A stretch of DNA of 64,000 nt from positions 62,001 through 126,000 of the forward strand of contig JAKASJ010000001.1 in NCBI GenBank assembly GCA_021819085.1, in the 5' to 3' direction. Shown here in pieces: positions 8,389 to 18,436 of the stretch. The notes under the pieces are model-generated. The model ran no database searches. It worked only from the letters and a program-made list of their open reading frames with translations, and was not told the origin of the DNA. The translations under genes and the position numbers were made by a program. This DNA comes from Pseudomonadota bacterium (GTDB lineage: Bacteria > Pseudomonadota > Gammaproteobacteria > Acidiferrobacterales > UBA6901). Within the stretch, counting starts at the first letter, position 1. Each line of letters starts with the position of its first letter.

Positions 8389-8787
8389 TCAGTACCGGCG
8401 CGGTTCGCAAGCGCCGCGGGCGAGATCGACAATCATCCGCGTGTGACGATTGATCACCAGCACGTCGGTTCCCACTACCACGCGCGCATACGGCTGCGGC
8501 AGCGGCTCCAGCCGACTCTCGAGCCGAGCCGGCAAATAGTGATAGACCAGCCGGGGCGGGAGCGGGTGGTTGGCGCGCAATCCTGACACAATGCGAGTGT
8601 CCTGTGCGGCGCGAACACGATTCGCGCAGTAATCGTGGATTAGCATGCGTTCATGGGCGCTGATCCGTGGAACCGCGCCGGCGCCGGCACCATCATCACT
8701 GAACGCGATGTGCCCGGAGGTGAGTGCCTGGGCGATACAGCCGCAGAGCATACTGGCGGATACCAGGACCAGAAACTGTTTGCGCAC
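8389..8787 (-). CDS. Small putative lipoprotein, function unknown
   Basis: About 132 residues with an N-terminal hydrophobic segment ending LVSASMLCGC, which resembles a lipobox (L-C-G before Cys), so it is probably exported and perhaps lipid-anchored. The C-terminal VVVGTDVLVINRHTRMIVDLAR resembles the end of RcnB/DUF1236-type periplasmic proteins, but I do not assign the family. Start choice: AGGAGG at 8795-8800 stands 7 bases before a GTG at 8787. The ATG at 8793 would leave only one base of spacing, so GTG is preferred. It is convergent with the DAHP synthase gene (stops 23 bp apart) and divergent from the MFS gene. Confidence 0.6.
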   Translation of the reverse strand: MRKQFLVLVSASMLCGCIAQALTSGHIAFSDDGAGAGAVPRISAHERMLIHDYCANRVRAAQDTRIVSGLRANHPLPPRLVYHYLPARLESRLEPLPQPYARVVVGTDVLVINRHTRMIVDLARGACEPRRY

Positions 8788-8863
8788 GACCATGCCTCCT
8801 GGATCTGCGATAATACGGATTGCCGCCGATGCGTCATTGCAGCATCCTGCGGACCGTGGCTTG

Positions 8864-8896
8864 CCCACCGGTCATCCGGTGGGCTGATGATATGAT
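8864..8896 (+). promoter_or_regulatory. Dyad overlapping the probable MFS promoter
   Basis: A perfect inverted repeat, CCCACCGG (8864-8871), TCAT, CCGGTGGG (8876-8883), sits 8 bases before a TATGAT hexamer (8891-8896). It therefore covers the -35 position of a promoter for the transporter. It lies between two divergent genes and could be a repressor site; no regulator is encoded next to it. Confidence 0.4.
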
Positions 8897-8928
8897 ACAC
8901 AGTGCGCCGGAAAACCGCAGGAGGGGCG

Positions 8929-10116
8929 ATGGGCGGGATAAGTGAGCGGCGATCATTCCTGCTTCTGGCGGCAACCGGCGCATTCGCCATCCTGAGTTCC
9001 ACTCTGTCAAAAACTCCGGCACTTCCGCTGTTCGCAGTCCATCTGGGGGCGACATCTCCCGAAATCGGCTCGGTGGTGATGGCATCGACGGTGACCGGCA
9101 TCCTTGTCAGCCTGCCTGCCGGAATGCTTTCCGACCTCGCTGGAAAGCGCCGCCTGCTGATGGCAGCACTTGTCGTATTTGCCACCGCGCCCTTCCTGTA
9201 TCTGCCGGTAACCGACGTATGGCAACTCGTGCTGGTGCGCTTCTACCATGGATTCGCAACCGCGATTTTCGGCACGGTGGCGAGCGCCTGGATCGCCAGC
9301 CACTACGTCAAGGATCGCGCCCAGATGCTCTCTACCTATTCGTCGGTAACGATGGCCGGCCGTTCCGTCGCGCCGTTCCTGGGCGGCACACTGATCTCGC
9401 TTGTCGGCTTCCATGCGGTCTATCTCGTCTGCGCTGCAGGTGGAGTCATGGCCTTGGCGCTCGGTATGCTTCTGCCGCGAGACAGCGAGAGACCGCCGTC
9501 ACCGGCAGCCCGCTCCCGGGCCTTGCCGGCGTTGCGCGACGGCTTGGCGGCAACGCTGCACAACGGCGCCCTGCTCGCCACCAGCGCCACCGAAGCCGCG
9601 CAATATTTCGTATTTGGCGCGGTCGAGGCGTTCCTCGCTGTCTACGCGAAGACTTGCGGCATCGCCGCCTGGAAGATTGGTGTCATCCTCGGTCTTCAGC
9701 TGGCTTGCGTTGCCCTGGTCAAGCCACTGGCCGGGCGCGTTTCGGACCGCATCGGACGCAGACCCGCAATCCTCGCGGGTCTGGTTGTCGCAATGATCGG
9801 CGTCGCAATGCTGCCGCTGTTCACATCGCCGCTGCCGCTGATGGCACTGAGCATTGTCTTCGGCGCGGGCTTCGCGAGCGTCACATCGTCTACGACCGCA
9901 CTCGTTGGCGACTTGAGCCGCCAGGACCGGCTGGGTACGTCGATGGGTGTGCTGAGAACCATCATGGATACCGGCCAGGCCGCAGGACCGGTAATCACGG
10001 GTGCAGTCATCGGCGCATTCGGCTTCGCCGCAGGATTCGAAATGCTGGCTGCGCTGCTCCTCGCTACGGCCGTGTGGTTCGGACTACGCGTGCCTGCCGC
10101 TGCGATGCGCCCCTGA
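8929..10116 (+). CDS. MFS transporter
   Basis: A 395-residue major facilitator superfamily permease with about twelve hydrophobic segments. The loop 2-3 signature GMLSDLAGKRRLLM and its repeat GRVSDRIGRRPAI in the second half are typical of DHA-type drug or metabolite exporters. The substrate cannot be told. AGGAGG (8919-8924) lies 4 bases before the ATG at 8929, favouring this start over an in-frame GTG at 8902. It is followed by a 280-bp spacer containing a small GC-rich hairpin (GGCCCC, GCC, GGGGCC at 10157-10171) but no clear T-run, and converges on citrate synthase. Confidence 0.85.
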   Translation: MGGISERRSFLLLAATGAFAILSSTLSKTPALPLFAVHLGATSPEIGSVVMASTVTGILVSLPAGMLSDLAGKRRLLMAALVVFATAPFLYLPVTDVWQLVLVRFYHGFATAIFGTVASAWIASHYVKDRAQMLSTYSSVTMAGRSVAPFLGGTLISLVGFHAVYLVCAAGGVMALALGMLLPRDSERPPSPAARSRALPALRDGLAATLHNGALLATSATEAAQYFVFGAVEAFLAVYAKTCGIAAWKIGVILGLQLACVALVKPLAGRVSDRIGRRPAILAGLVVAMIGVAMLPLFTSPLPLMALSIVFGAGFASVTSSTTALVGDLSRQDRLGTSMGVLRTIMDTGQAAGPVITGAVIGAFGFAAGFEMLAALLLATAVWFGLRVPAAAMRP

Positions 10117-10397
10117 CACATGTCCGACCGCTACCTGTCTCTCTCCGAACGCTGCAGGCCCCGCCGGGGCCGGATGTCGGGCGAGTCCACGCAAGGCCCC
10201 GGGAATGTCCCAGGGCAACCCGCCCCGGGCACGTGCACGTTCCTTAGGCAGCCGCCTGAAAAGTCGCTGGTGGCATTTCGCGCATGGGCGTTACACCGCA
10301 ATCGGTGCCGGAAGCGAACTGCACCTCCTGCCGCGGCCGTGACTTCCCGATTCCCGGGATTCGCACATCAGCGCGACGCATCATCGGCCCGCGCGGA

Positions 10398-11687
10398 TCA
10401 GGCCGGGACTTTGCTTGGATAGCTCCGGCGCGGCTGCCCGACATAAAGCTGCCGCGGCCGGTCGATGCCATGCGTTTCCTGATGGAGCTCCAGCCAGTGG
10501 CTGACCCACCCGGCGGTACGCGCCACCGCGAAAATCGCGGTGAACATGTTCATCGGCAACCCCATGGCACGCAGCAGTATTCCCGAATAGAAGTCCACGT
10601 TGGGATACAGCTTGCGCTCGATGAAATACTCGTCCTGCAGAGCTATCTCCTCGAGCTTCACCGCAATCTCGAGCAACGGATCGTCGATCCCGAGGTGGTG
10701 AAGCACTTCGCGCGCGCTTTCCTGGATCACGCGCGAGCGCGGATCGAAGTTTTTGTAGATTCGATGACCGAACCCCATCAGGCGGAACGGATCATTCTTG
10801 TCCTTGGCGCGGGCGATCGCCTTCGGAATATTCTCCGGGCTTCCGATCTCCATGAGCATTTTGAGCACCGCCTCGTTCGCGCCGCCATGGGCCGGACCCC
10901 AGAGACTGGCAATGCCCGCCGCCACGCAGGCAAACGGGTTTGCGCCAGAAGAGGCTGCAAGCCGCACGGTCGATGTCGATGCGTTCTGCTCATGGTCGGC
11001 ATGCAGGATGAGGATGCGGTCGAGGGCGCGCGCCACCACCGAGTTAACCACCATTTCGGAGTTGGGCACACCGAACAGCATCTGTATGAAATTCGCAGCA
11101 TAATCGAGGCCGTTGTTGGGGTAGCGCTGCGGACGTCCGATGCTGTAGGTGTAGCAGGCCGCCGCGATCGTCGGCATCTTGGCGATAAGCCGGATCGCCG
11201 CAAGCTCGCGCTGCTGCTGGTTACTAATGTTGATGACGTCGTGATAGAAGGCGGAAAGCGCTCCGACAACACCGATCATGACCGCCATCGGATGAGCATC
11301 GCGGCGAAAACCGCGGTAGAAATACAGCACCTGCTCATGCAGCAGGTTGTGTTGATGGATCGCCGACTGAAAGGCGGCCATCTCCTTCGGGTCGGGAAGC
11401 TCCCCGTATACCAGCAAATAAGCTACCTCCAGGAAGCTGCTGTGCTGGGCAAGCTCCTCGATGGGATATCCGCGGTACAACAGCACCCCGGCGTCGCCAT
11501 CGACGAAGGTGATCGCACTCTTGCATGATGCAGTTGACCGGAACCCCGGATCATAGGCAAGCAGACCGTGGCGCGCATAGAGCGTCTGGATATCCACCGC
11601 GGGCGCTCCCATCGTTCCTTCCAGTATGGGCAGACTCTCGTCGCCTTGCGTCTCGGAAATAATCGCATTTACATATTTGGTGCTCAT
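10398..11687 (-). CDS. gltA: Citrate synthase, type I
   Basis: A 429-residue citrate synthase catalysing acetyl-CoA plus oxaloacetate to citrate in the TCA cycle. The catalytic residues are all visible: His267 in [10 protein letters not shown], His308 in [12 protein letters not shown] and Asp365 in NVDFYSG. They are offset by three from E. coli His264/His305/Asp362. Length and the N-terminal beta domain are those of the hexameric, NADH-regulated gammaproteobacterial type. The gene is not next to other TCA genes. It is divergent from rep, and the 464-bp gap between them must hold its promoter. The start ATG ([10 protein letters not shown]) has only a weak purine-rich site before it. Confidence 0.96.
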   Translation of the reverse strand: MSTKYVNAIISETQGDESLPILEGTMGAPAVDIQTLYARHGLLAYDPGFRSTASCKSAITFVDGDAGVLLYRGYPIEELAQHSSFLEVAYLLVYGELPDPKEMAAFQSAIHQHNLLHEQVLYFYRGFRRDAHPMAVMIGVVGALSAFYHDVINISNQQQRELAAIRLIAKMPTIAAACYTYSIGRPQRYPNNGLDYAANFIQMLFGVPNSEMVVNSVVARALDRILILHADHEQNASTSTVRLAASSGANPFACVAAGIASLWGPAHGGANEAVLKMLMEIGSPENIPKAIARAKDKNDPFRLMGFGHRIYKNFDPRSRVIQESAREVLHHLGIDDPLLEIAVKLEEIALQDEYFIERKLYPNVDFYSGILLRAMGLPMNMFTAIFAVARTAGWVSHWLELHQETHGIDRPRQLYVGQPRRSYPSKVPA

Positions 11688-12151
11688 GATCGTTGCTCAG
11701 TCGGATACTGGATCAAGCCGCGGCATCGATCCAAAAAGACCGCGGACCCTGGCTACAACAAACTACAGACCACAGGCTGCGTGCCGCCGCTGCCAGCGGC
11801 GTCGGCCTAACCTTAATACAGGGAGTGCCGGCGGCGCAAACAGGTTTTCACAGAGGTACGGGCGACGTCGCCAAACCGCATTCCCGTGGCCCACGTTACC
11901 ACCGGTCGCCCTTGCATGGCCGTGGGCGCGGCAGTCTGCCCCAAGGCCGCGGTATGCCCAGCAGCGGCCACCCCGGCTTTCAGCGGTCCGGCTTCGGCGA
12001 TTCGGCGATGAAAACCGGCCGCGCCAGCCTGCCCGAACCGGAAGCTGCGAACTGGCATCGCGTACGACCAACGGACTGTCTGTAGCGCGGGATTCAGGTT
12101 AGAATCCACCCGCCACACCCCCTCAACCAGAAAAAGCAAAGTACAACTTTC
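11688..12151. other. 464-bp divergent spacer between gltA and rep
   Basis: No gene or RNA is recognisable here. It must carry the divergent gltA and rep promoters; a TAGAAT hexamer at 12100-12105 could be the rep -10, but no good -35 is paired with it. Apparent open frames on both strands show no domain and no start signals. Confidence 0.5.
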
Positions 12152-14146
12152 TTGTCTGAACTCAATCCCCGCCAGAAAGAGGCCGTATGCTACACGACAG
12201 GCCCACTGCTGGTGCTCGCCGGCGCGGGCAGCGGAAAAACTTCGGTCATAACGCGCAAGATAGCCCTTCTCGTGCGCGAGCGGGGGATTGCACCGTCGAA
12301 CATTGCTGCGGTCACGTTTACCAACAAAGCTGCCCGCGAAATGAAGACCCGTGTCGCCGCGCTGCTCACCGGCGGCGATGCCAAGGGCCTGACCATATCC
12401 ACGTTCCACACGCTCGGCCTGCGCATCCTGCGCGCCGAGAACAGTCGTGCCGGCTACCGACCCGGCTTCTCGATCTACGACTCCACGGATAGCCTCGGAC
12501 TTGTCCGCGATCTGGCGCACAACAGCATGGCCGAAGAGGTACAGCGCCAGATCTCGCGCTGGAAAAATGCCATGATCGAACCGGACCAGGCCCTAGTCGC
12601 GGCCGGCGCAGATCCGCTGGCCGTGCAGGCCGCCAAACTCTATCCCGCGTATCAGCGCCACCTCAAAGCGTGCAATGCCGTCGACTTCGACGACCTCATT
12701 CTTCAACCGGCGCTGATTTTTGCAAAGCACCCAGACGTGCTATCGGCCTGGCAGCAGCGCATCAGCTATCTGCTGGTTGACGAGTACCAGGATACGAATG
12801 CCTGCCAGTACCATCTGGTCCGGCAGCTCGTCGGAACGCGCGGCGCCCTGACGGTTGTCGGCGACGATGACCAGTCCGTGTATGCGTGGCGGGGCGCACG
12901 GCCGGAGAACCTGTTTCAGCTGGAAAGCGATTTCCCCGATCTCAGAGTGATCAAACTGGAACAGAACTACCGTTCGGCCGGCCGTATTCTCAAGGCGGCC
13001 AACTGCCTGATAAAGAACAACCCGCACGTACACGAAAAGCGGCTATGGAGCGACCTCGGCTACGGTGATCCCATCCGGGTGATCGTGGCACGCGACGAGG
13101 AGCATGAAGCTGACCGCGTCATCGCGCAACTGCTGCACCACAAGTTTACACATCGCACGGCATTCCGGGACTACGCACTGCTGTACCGCGGCAACCACCA
13201 GGCACGCGTGTTCGAACGCGCCCTGCGTGAACAGCGGATCCCCTATTATCTCAGCGGCAGCACTTCATTCTTCGATCGCAGCGAGATCCGCGACATCATG
13301 GCCTATTTCCGCCTGGTGGCAAATCCTGCGGACAACAATGCCTTTCTGCGAATCGCCAACACGCCGCGGCGCGAAATCGGTGCGGCGACCCTGGAGGGGC
13401 TGAGTCAACATGCCGCCCGGCAGGGACTCGGCCTCACGGACGCTGCGCTCGATGACGGCCTTGCCGGACAGCTCAATGCACGACAGCTCGCGGCGCTGCG
13501 CCGCTTTGCCACATGGATTGCTGACCTGTCCGCGCGTTCGCCAGAGGCCGACCCGGCAGCCCTGGCAAAGGAGGTCATCGACGAGGTTCAATACGCCGCA
13601 TGGCTGGAAGAGACTTCTGACAGTCCCGCGGCAGCGCAGAAGCGCATGGAAAACGTCACCGACCTGCTCGACTGGCTGCGCCGGCTCGCGGCTCGCGACG
13701 GCGAGCTGTCTTTCGCGGAAGCCGTCGCACGCATCTGTCTCATCGGGATGCTCGACAACGATGAGCCGGATGCCAGTGCCGACCAGGTTTCGCTCATGAC
13801 CCTGCATGCGGCCAAGGGACTGGAGTTTCCCCATGTCTACCTGGTCGGAATGGAGGAAGGCCTGCTTCCTCACCGAACCAGCGTAGAGCAGGACACCATT
13901 GAAGAGGAACGTCGCCTTGCCTATGTGGGCATCACGCGGGCGCGCAGAACACTCAGCTTTTCGTTCGCGCGCCGTCGCAAACGCTACGGGGAGATCTGCG
14001 ATTGCGAACCGAGCCGCTTTCTGTCCGAACTTCCAGCGGACGATCTCGAGTGGCAGGACGAGACTGCCAGCGCAGACCCGCAGGAGCGTCAGGAGCGCGC
14101 CGATGCGCACCTCGCCAGTCTGCGCGGCATGCTTGGTTCATCATGA
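12152..14146 (+). CDS. rep: ATP-dependent DNA helicase Rep (UvrD/Rep superfamily 1A)
   Basis: A 664-residue 3'-5' helicase that assists replication-fork progress past bound proteins. It begins MSELNPRQKEAV and has all SF1A motifs: Walker A LAGAGSGKT (22-30), AAVTFTNKAAREM (Ia), DEYQDTN (II), VVGDDDQSVYAWRGA (III), EQNYRS (IV), LMTLHAAKGLEFPHVY (V) and EEERRLAYVGITRARR (VI). Length matches Rep (about 670) better than UvrD (about 720), and the LKACNAVDFDDLI stretch is Rep-like. The initiation codon at the conserved N-terminus is TTG, with a poor ribosome-binding site, suggesting low expression. The C-terminal 30 residues are acidic and variable. Confidence 0.93.
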   Translation: MSELNPRQKEAVCYTTGPLLVLAGAGSGKTSVITRKIALLVRERGIAPSNIAAVTFTNKAAREMKTRVAALLTGGDAKGLTISTFHTLGLRILRAENSRAGYRPGFSIYDSTDSLGLVRDLAHNSMAEEVQRQISRWKNAMIEPDQALVAAGADPLAVQAAKLYPAYQRHLKACNAVDFDDLILQPALIFAKHPDVLSAWQQRISYLLVDEYQDTNACQYHLVRQLVGTRGALTVVGDDDQSVYAWRGARPENLFQLESDFPDLRVIKLEQNYRSAGRILKAANCLIKNNPHVHEKRLWSDLGYGDPIRVIVARDEEHEADRVIAQLLHHKFTHRTAFRDYALLYRGNHQARVFERALREQRIPYYLSGSTSFFDRSEIRDIMAYFRLVANPADNNAFLRIANTPRREIGAATLEGLSQHAARQGLGLTDAALDDGLAGQLNARQLAALRRFATWIADLSARSPEADPAALAKEVIDEVQYAAWLEETSDSPAAAQKRMENVTDLLDWLRRLAARDGELSFAEAVARICLIGMLDNDEPDASADQVSLMTLHAAKGLEFPHVYLVGMEEGLLPHRTSVEQDTIEEERRLAYVGITRARRTLSFSFARRRKRYGEICDCEPSRFLSELPADDLEWQDETASADPQERQERADAHLASLRGMLGSS

Positions 14147-14508
14147 GTCTCATCATTGGCGACAGGCCGCTCGGACGCCCGCAGATCCGCCTGCTTGCAG
14201 GCAGCAACTGACCGCAGCGTACGCATCCTTTTGAATGGAGACTCCCGACAGCGTTCTGCGCCCGAAAGCCGCGACCGAAATCCGCATTGGCCGGATGCAA
14301 TGCAGCCACCACCGGGACATGCTTCGCCGGATTGCGCCGAAGACCCCGCGAATCAGCCCGGGCCGGGGACCGCACGATCCAATCCGCACTGATCGGGATC
14401 GTAATAACGCTGCTTCGTACACCTTGATGATGGCCGTGGTTTCGTAATAAAGTGTCAAAAGTCAACGTAGTTCCTTGAGCAGTCTGGGACCCAGCACCGT
14501 CGGCATGG
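14147..14508. other. 362-bp spacer upstream of the GGDEF-EAL gene
   Basis: No coding region or RNA gene is supported here. It should contain the promoter of the c-di-GMP gene; AT-rich sequence around 14437-14462 is the likeliest place, but no clear -35/-10 pair is visible. Confidence 0.45.
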
Positions 14509-17500
14509 ATGAGCGGCATGGATGACCGGCAGGAATCAAAGGTTGTCGCCAATCTTGCGATCGCGTTCGTAATCCTGCTGTTACTGCTGTCACTGACAGC
14601 ATTCATCTACAGCCTGGTCTCGTTCCATTCCGTTGAACACCAGCAGATCCGCCGCCTGAGCTTGGTGTCTGGCCTGGTTGCCCGCTCCACCGAGAACATT
14701 TTGCGCCACTACGAGCACGGCCTGCACGCGCTTGGCCAGCAACTGCTCGCATTGGTTCCGACCCGACATCCGCGACGCACCAAAGCATGGCTGCGACACT
14801 TCCGGAAGGCGAATCCCGAGCTGCGCGTGATCATCATGCTGGCGCCCAGCGGGCAGGTCCTGGCATCGTCAAGAAAGGCTTCCGGCACACCGCTTCCCGA
14901 TCTTTCGGGGCCAGCCTTTGCCAAGGGCATACAGCTCACAATGGCAGCGCACGGTCTGGTCGTGGGCCCAGCCGAACGCGGACCCATCGCCCGTCAGTGG
15001 ATCATCCCGCTGCGTTACGCGGTGCGTGACAGAGCCGGCCGCGTGCAGTTTCTGCTATCAGCCGTGCTGCCCGTGTCTAGCGAGCAGGCACTTTGGAAAA
15101 ACCTGCCAATGCCGGCTGACCTCCTCGGCGGCCTGCTGTCCGACGACGGCTATCTCATCTTCATTTGGCCACCTCCCGCCCATCCGCAGCGCGTGTACGG
15201 CAGACCCCAGAACGGCATTCTGATCAGAACCCTGCGTGCCCGGAAATTCGCCATAAGCGGCTATACGCGGGGCCTGACAACCGTGGACAACATACCGCGC
15301 CTGGTCGTATTCCATAGGGTGAAGCATTATCCGCTCACCTTTGGATTAACCATTCCGATGAGCATCGTATGGCTTCAGTGGTGGCACACCGTCGAGGTGC
15401 CCTATGTGCTGCTTCTGCTGCTTGCTATTGGCAGCGCATGGACCTTCCGCTGGACGGTACGCCAACAAAGGGAATGGGAACACAGACAGCTTGGCGCACG
15501 CGAGCAGCTCCACCGTGCCAACCGCGCACTTCGGGTATTGACCGAGGTCAATCACAGCCTCGTCCACACCCACGATGAACTGACTCTTCTGCACCAGGCG
15601 TGCCACAGCCTCGTGGAAACCGGGGGCTATCGCATGGCCTGGGCCGGTTACGCCGAGCACGACGCGTCGAAGACGATACGACCGGTGGCCGTATCGGGCC
15701 ATGACGACGGTTACGCGGAAAACATGAAGCTGAGCTGGGCCGATACGGAGCGGGGCCGCGGTGCGGCGGGCACCTCCATACGCGAGCGCCGCCCCGAAGT
15801 GGCCCGCGACATCGCCACTGATCCGCGTTACGCACCCTGGCGGGATGCCGCCCTGGCACGGGGCTATGCATCGAGCATATCGCTGCCTTTGATTTACGAC
15901 GATCAGGTATACGGAAACTTCAGCCTCTACGCCGAACAACGACTGGCATTCGACCAGGAGGAAGTGGACATATTGCAGCAGCTCGCAAGCGACCTGGCCT
16001 TCGGCATCCATGCGCTACGGGTACGGCTTGCGCACACCTACGCGGAAAATCAGCTGCGTCTGGTCGCCAGCGCCCTGGAGAACACCGCCGAAGCCGTTTT
16101 CATTACCGATGCGAACGCGCGCATCATATTCGTCAACAAGTCCTTTACCGGCATCACCGGATTTGAGGCGGGAGATGTCATTGCACGGCCGTGGGAGACC
16201 ATCACCTCCGACCGTGACAACGACAGCATGTCCGAGGCCCTGTGGCAGTCACTTGATGACTCCGGATACTGGCAGGGGGAGCTGTGGGCCAGGCGCAGGA
16301 GCGGCGAATCCTACCCTGCCCTGCTAAGCATCACCAAAGTCCCCGAACAGGATAGCAGCGTGTCGCACTTCGTCGGCGTCTTCAACGACATATCGCAGTA
16401 CAAGGACTACCAGACCCGCCTTGAATTCCTGGCTACCCACGACGCCCTGACCGAATTGCCAAACCGCATGCTGCTGCGCGATCGGCTGGACGAGGCCATC
16501 TCCAGAGCACAGCGCGACAGGAGCTCTGCAGCAGTGCTGTTTATCGATCTCGACCGCTTCAAATCCATCAACGACACGCTCGGGCACTCCGTGGGCGATG
16601 AGTTGCTGTGCCAGGTGGCCGCACGGCTGCGGAACGGAGTACGTGAAATCGATACCGTCTCGCGCATGGGCGGGGACGAGTTCGCCATCATCCTGACCGA
16701 ATGCAAGGAATCCTCCGACGTGGCCTCACTGGCACACAAGCTCCACGAACTGGTCTCCAGAAAGTTCACCGTCGATTCCCGGGAATTGTTCGTGACAGCC
16801 AGCATCGGCATAAGCTGCTACCCACAGGACGGCTGCGACGTGTCGACACTGCTCAAGAATGCGGATATTGCGATGTACCGCGCCAAGGAATCCGGTCGCA
16901 ACATGTTTCAGTTCTTCTCGCCCGGAATGAACGCGCAAGCCTCCGATTTCATGGCCATGGCCAACAGCCTGCATACCGCCGTCGAGCGCGGCGAATTCGC
17001 GCTGGAGTTCCAGCCACGGCACGAGCTGGCCACGGGACGGATCACCGGGGTCGAAGCCCTGCTCCGCTGGCATCACCCGGAACTGGGACTGATTCTGCCG
17101 TCCCGGTTCATTCCGCTGGCAGAGGAAACCGGCCTCATCGTTGCGCTTGGGGAATGGGCGCTCAGCAAGGCCTGTGCGCAGGCCAGGGTCTGGGAGCAGG
17201 CAGGCGCCCCGCTTTCCGTGGCCGTAAATCTCTCGGCGCGCCAGTTCCGCGAGCCTGACCTCGTCACACGCATCGGCGCCATCATCGAGGCATCAGGCGT
17301 ATCGCCGTCTCTGTTGGAAGTTGAGATTACGGAAAGTCTGATGATGCAAGATCCCGGCACCGCCAGCCGGATGCTCGGCGAACTTCGCGCCATGGGAGTG
17401 GAGTCGGCAATCGATGACTTCGGAACGGGCTACTCTTCGCTTGCGTACCTCAAGGATTTCCCGGTGAAGTATCTGAAAATTGACCGCCGCTTCGTGAACG

Positions 17501-17727
17501 ACCTGCCGGGAGACGCGAGCGATGCAGCAATTGTGCGCACCGTTATCGCCATCGCCAGAAGCCTCGGGCTCAATCTCATTGCCGAGGGCGTGGAGAACGA
17601 GGCACAACGGGTCTTTCTGCTGGCCGAAGGCTGCGAACATGCACAGGGCTATTATTTCAGCCGACCCATGCCGGCCGCGGCCCTGGACGACCTGCTGGCT
17701 GCAGAATGGATGGCTCAACGAAAGTGA
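14509..17727 (+). CDS. Membrane GAF-PAS-GGDEF-EAL c-di-GMP signalling protein
   Basis: A 1072-residue bifunctional-type diguanylate cyclase/phosphodiesterase. Layout: TM helix at about 13-35; an extracytoplasmic sensor region to about 290, of the PDC/dCache-like size; TM helix at about 298-320; a short coiled stretch; GAF domain about 355-505; PAS about 520-640; GGDEF about 645-800; EAL about 815-1060. The cyclase motif is intact (MGGDEF, 720-725) and an inhibitory I-site REID precedes it by five residues. The EAL motif is intact (VEALLRW, Glu849), as are DDFGTGYSSL and AEGVEN. Both activities are therefore possible, tuned by the sensor input. It stands alone; no adjacent effector suggests its target. 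Confidence 0.93.
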   Translation: MSGMDDRQESKVVANLAIAFVILLLLLSLTAFIYSLVSFHSVEHQQIRRLSLVSGLVARSTENILRHYEHGLHALGQQLLALVPTRHPRRTKAWLRHFRKANPELRVIIMLAPSGQVLASSRKASGTPLPDLSGPAFAKGIQLTMAAHGLVVGPAERGPIARQWIIPLRYAVRDRAGRVQFLLSAVLPVSSEQALWKNLPMPADLLGGLLSDDGYLIFIWPPPAHPQRVYGRPQNGILIRTLRARKFAISGYTRGLTTVDNIPRLVVFHRVKHYPLTFGLTIPMSIVWLQWWHTVEVPYVLLLLLAIGSAWTFRWTVRQQREWEHRQLGAREQLHRANRALRVLTEVNHSLVHTHDELTLLHQACHSLVETGGYRMAWAGYAEHDASKTIRPVAVSGHDDGYAENMKLSWADTERGRGAAGTSIRERRPEVARDIATDPRYAPWRDAALARGYASSISLPLIYDDQVYGNFSLYAEQRLAFDQEEVDILQQLASDLAFGIHALRVRLAHTYAENQLRLVASALENTAEAVFITDANARIIFVNKSFTGITGFEAGDVIARPWETITSDRDNDSMSEALWQSLDDSGYWQGELWARRRSGESYPALLSITKVPEQDSSVSHFVGVFNDISQYKDYQTRLEFLATHDALTELPNRMLLRDRLDEAISRAQRDRSSAAVLFIDLDRFKSINDTLGHSVGDELLCQVAARLRNGVREIDTVSRMGGDEFAIILTECKESSDVASLAHKLHELVSRKFTVDSRELFVTASIGISCYPQDGCDVSTLLKNADIAMYRAKESGRNMFQFFSPGMNAQASDFMAMANSLHTAVERGEFALEFQPRHELATGRITGVEALLRWHHPELGLILPSRFIPLAEETGLIVALGEWALSKACAQARVWEQAGAPLSVAVNLSARQFREPDLVTRIGAIIEASGVSPSLLEVEITESLMMQDPGTASRMLGELRAMGVESAIDDFGTGYSSLAYLKDFPVKYLKIDRRFVNDLPGDASDAAIVRTVIAIARSLGLNLIAEGVENEAQRVFLLAEGCEHAQGYYFSRPMPAAALDDLLAAEWMAQRK

Positions 17728-18025
17728 CCGCGGCCGCTCCGACATGCATATCGACCGTGCAAACAGCGAATGATCCGCGGCAGATTCCGGCACGCTGCTG
17801 ATCGGCTGCAACAACCACCGCGAATACCCCTGATTGTCTGTACCGGATGCCTTTAAACCGCCATCAGTGCGCAAGGCTGCCGGTTTCCAGGGTCACCATG
17901 CTGCTGCCCCAATGGCCACCGGCCATCGTATCCGTTTTCCATCGACCCTCCCCATCGGCATTGCGGCGCGGTGGAGAATGCAGCAGGGCGGACGTCGATC
18001 GCCGCCCGCCCTGCCGCGCAACGGT

Positions 18026-18250
18026 TTATTCGCCGTCGTCACTGCTCTGGGACTGATTCCCCTGATCACTGCTCGAGCCGTTATCGGTCGAGCTGTCTTC
18101 AAGGACGCTGCGCGACAACGATCTGTGCTGCACAGACACGACCGTCGACGAATGGTCGTTCATCGATGCAGACGTCGAGGCGGCAAATACCGGAAGGGCC
18201 GAAAAACCCAGCGTAGCCGCTACCGCGGCAATCAATGGTATCTTATTCAT
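18026..18250 (-). CDS. Small exported Ser/Asp-rich protein, unknown function
   Basis: A 74-residue protein with a textbook Sec signal peptide: MNKIPLIAAVAATLGFSALPVFA followed by a probable cleavage before AST. The mature part is only about 50 residues, polar, with a C-terminus rich in Ser, Asp, Gln and Asn (DNGSSSDQGNQSQSSDDGE). I see no domain. AAGGTGA stands 7 bases before the ATG at 18250; the preceding GTG codon is less likely. It is divergent from the response-regulator gene and its upstream region carries the tandem repeats described separately, so it is a plausible target of that system. A GC-rich hairpin (17984-17991 with 18006-18013) lies downstream without a T-run. Confidence 0.65.
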   Translation of the reverse strand: MNKIPLIAAVAATLGFSALPVFAASTSASMNDHSSTVVSVQHRSLSRSVLEDSSTDNGSSSDQGNQSQSSDDGE

Positions 18251-18328
18251 CACAGTTCACCTTTGGTTTGGATGGGTCTGCCGCTACGTCAGTCCATAGC
18301 GCCAGATGCCATCCATTACACCAATGCA

Positions 18329-18377
18329 TTGTAAGCGGAATATAAGCGCCGCCCGGAAAATTGTAAGGAATTGTGAG
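18329..18377. promoter_or_regulatory. Tandem direct repeats, candidate response-regulator operator
   Basis: TTGTAAGCG (18329), ATATAAGCG (18340), TTGTAAGGA (18361) and TTGTGAGTA (18371) repeat at intervals of 11, 21 and 10 bases, so all four face the same side of the helix. Such spaced direct repeats are the usual target of OmpR/PhoB-type dimers. They lie between the small exported protein gene and the OmpR-type regulator gene. Confidence 0.5.
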
Positions 18378-18436
18378 TAGCGGGCGGCGGCACGCGCATC
18401 TGAGTTAGGATAAGCGCCTGAGACCGAGCCCGTTTC

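Noticed and set aside
10117-10397. Possible riboswitch or small RNA between the MFS gene and gltA
   Set aside because: Only a short GC hairpin is visible (10157-10171), with no T-run and no known aptamer core.
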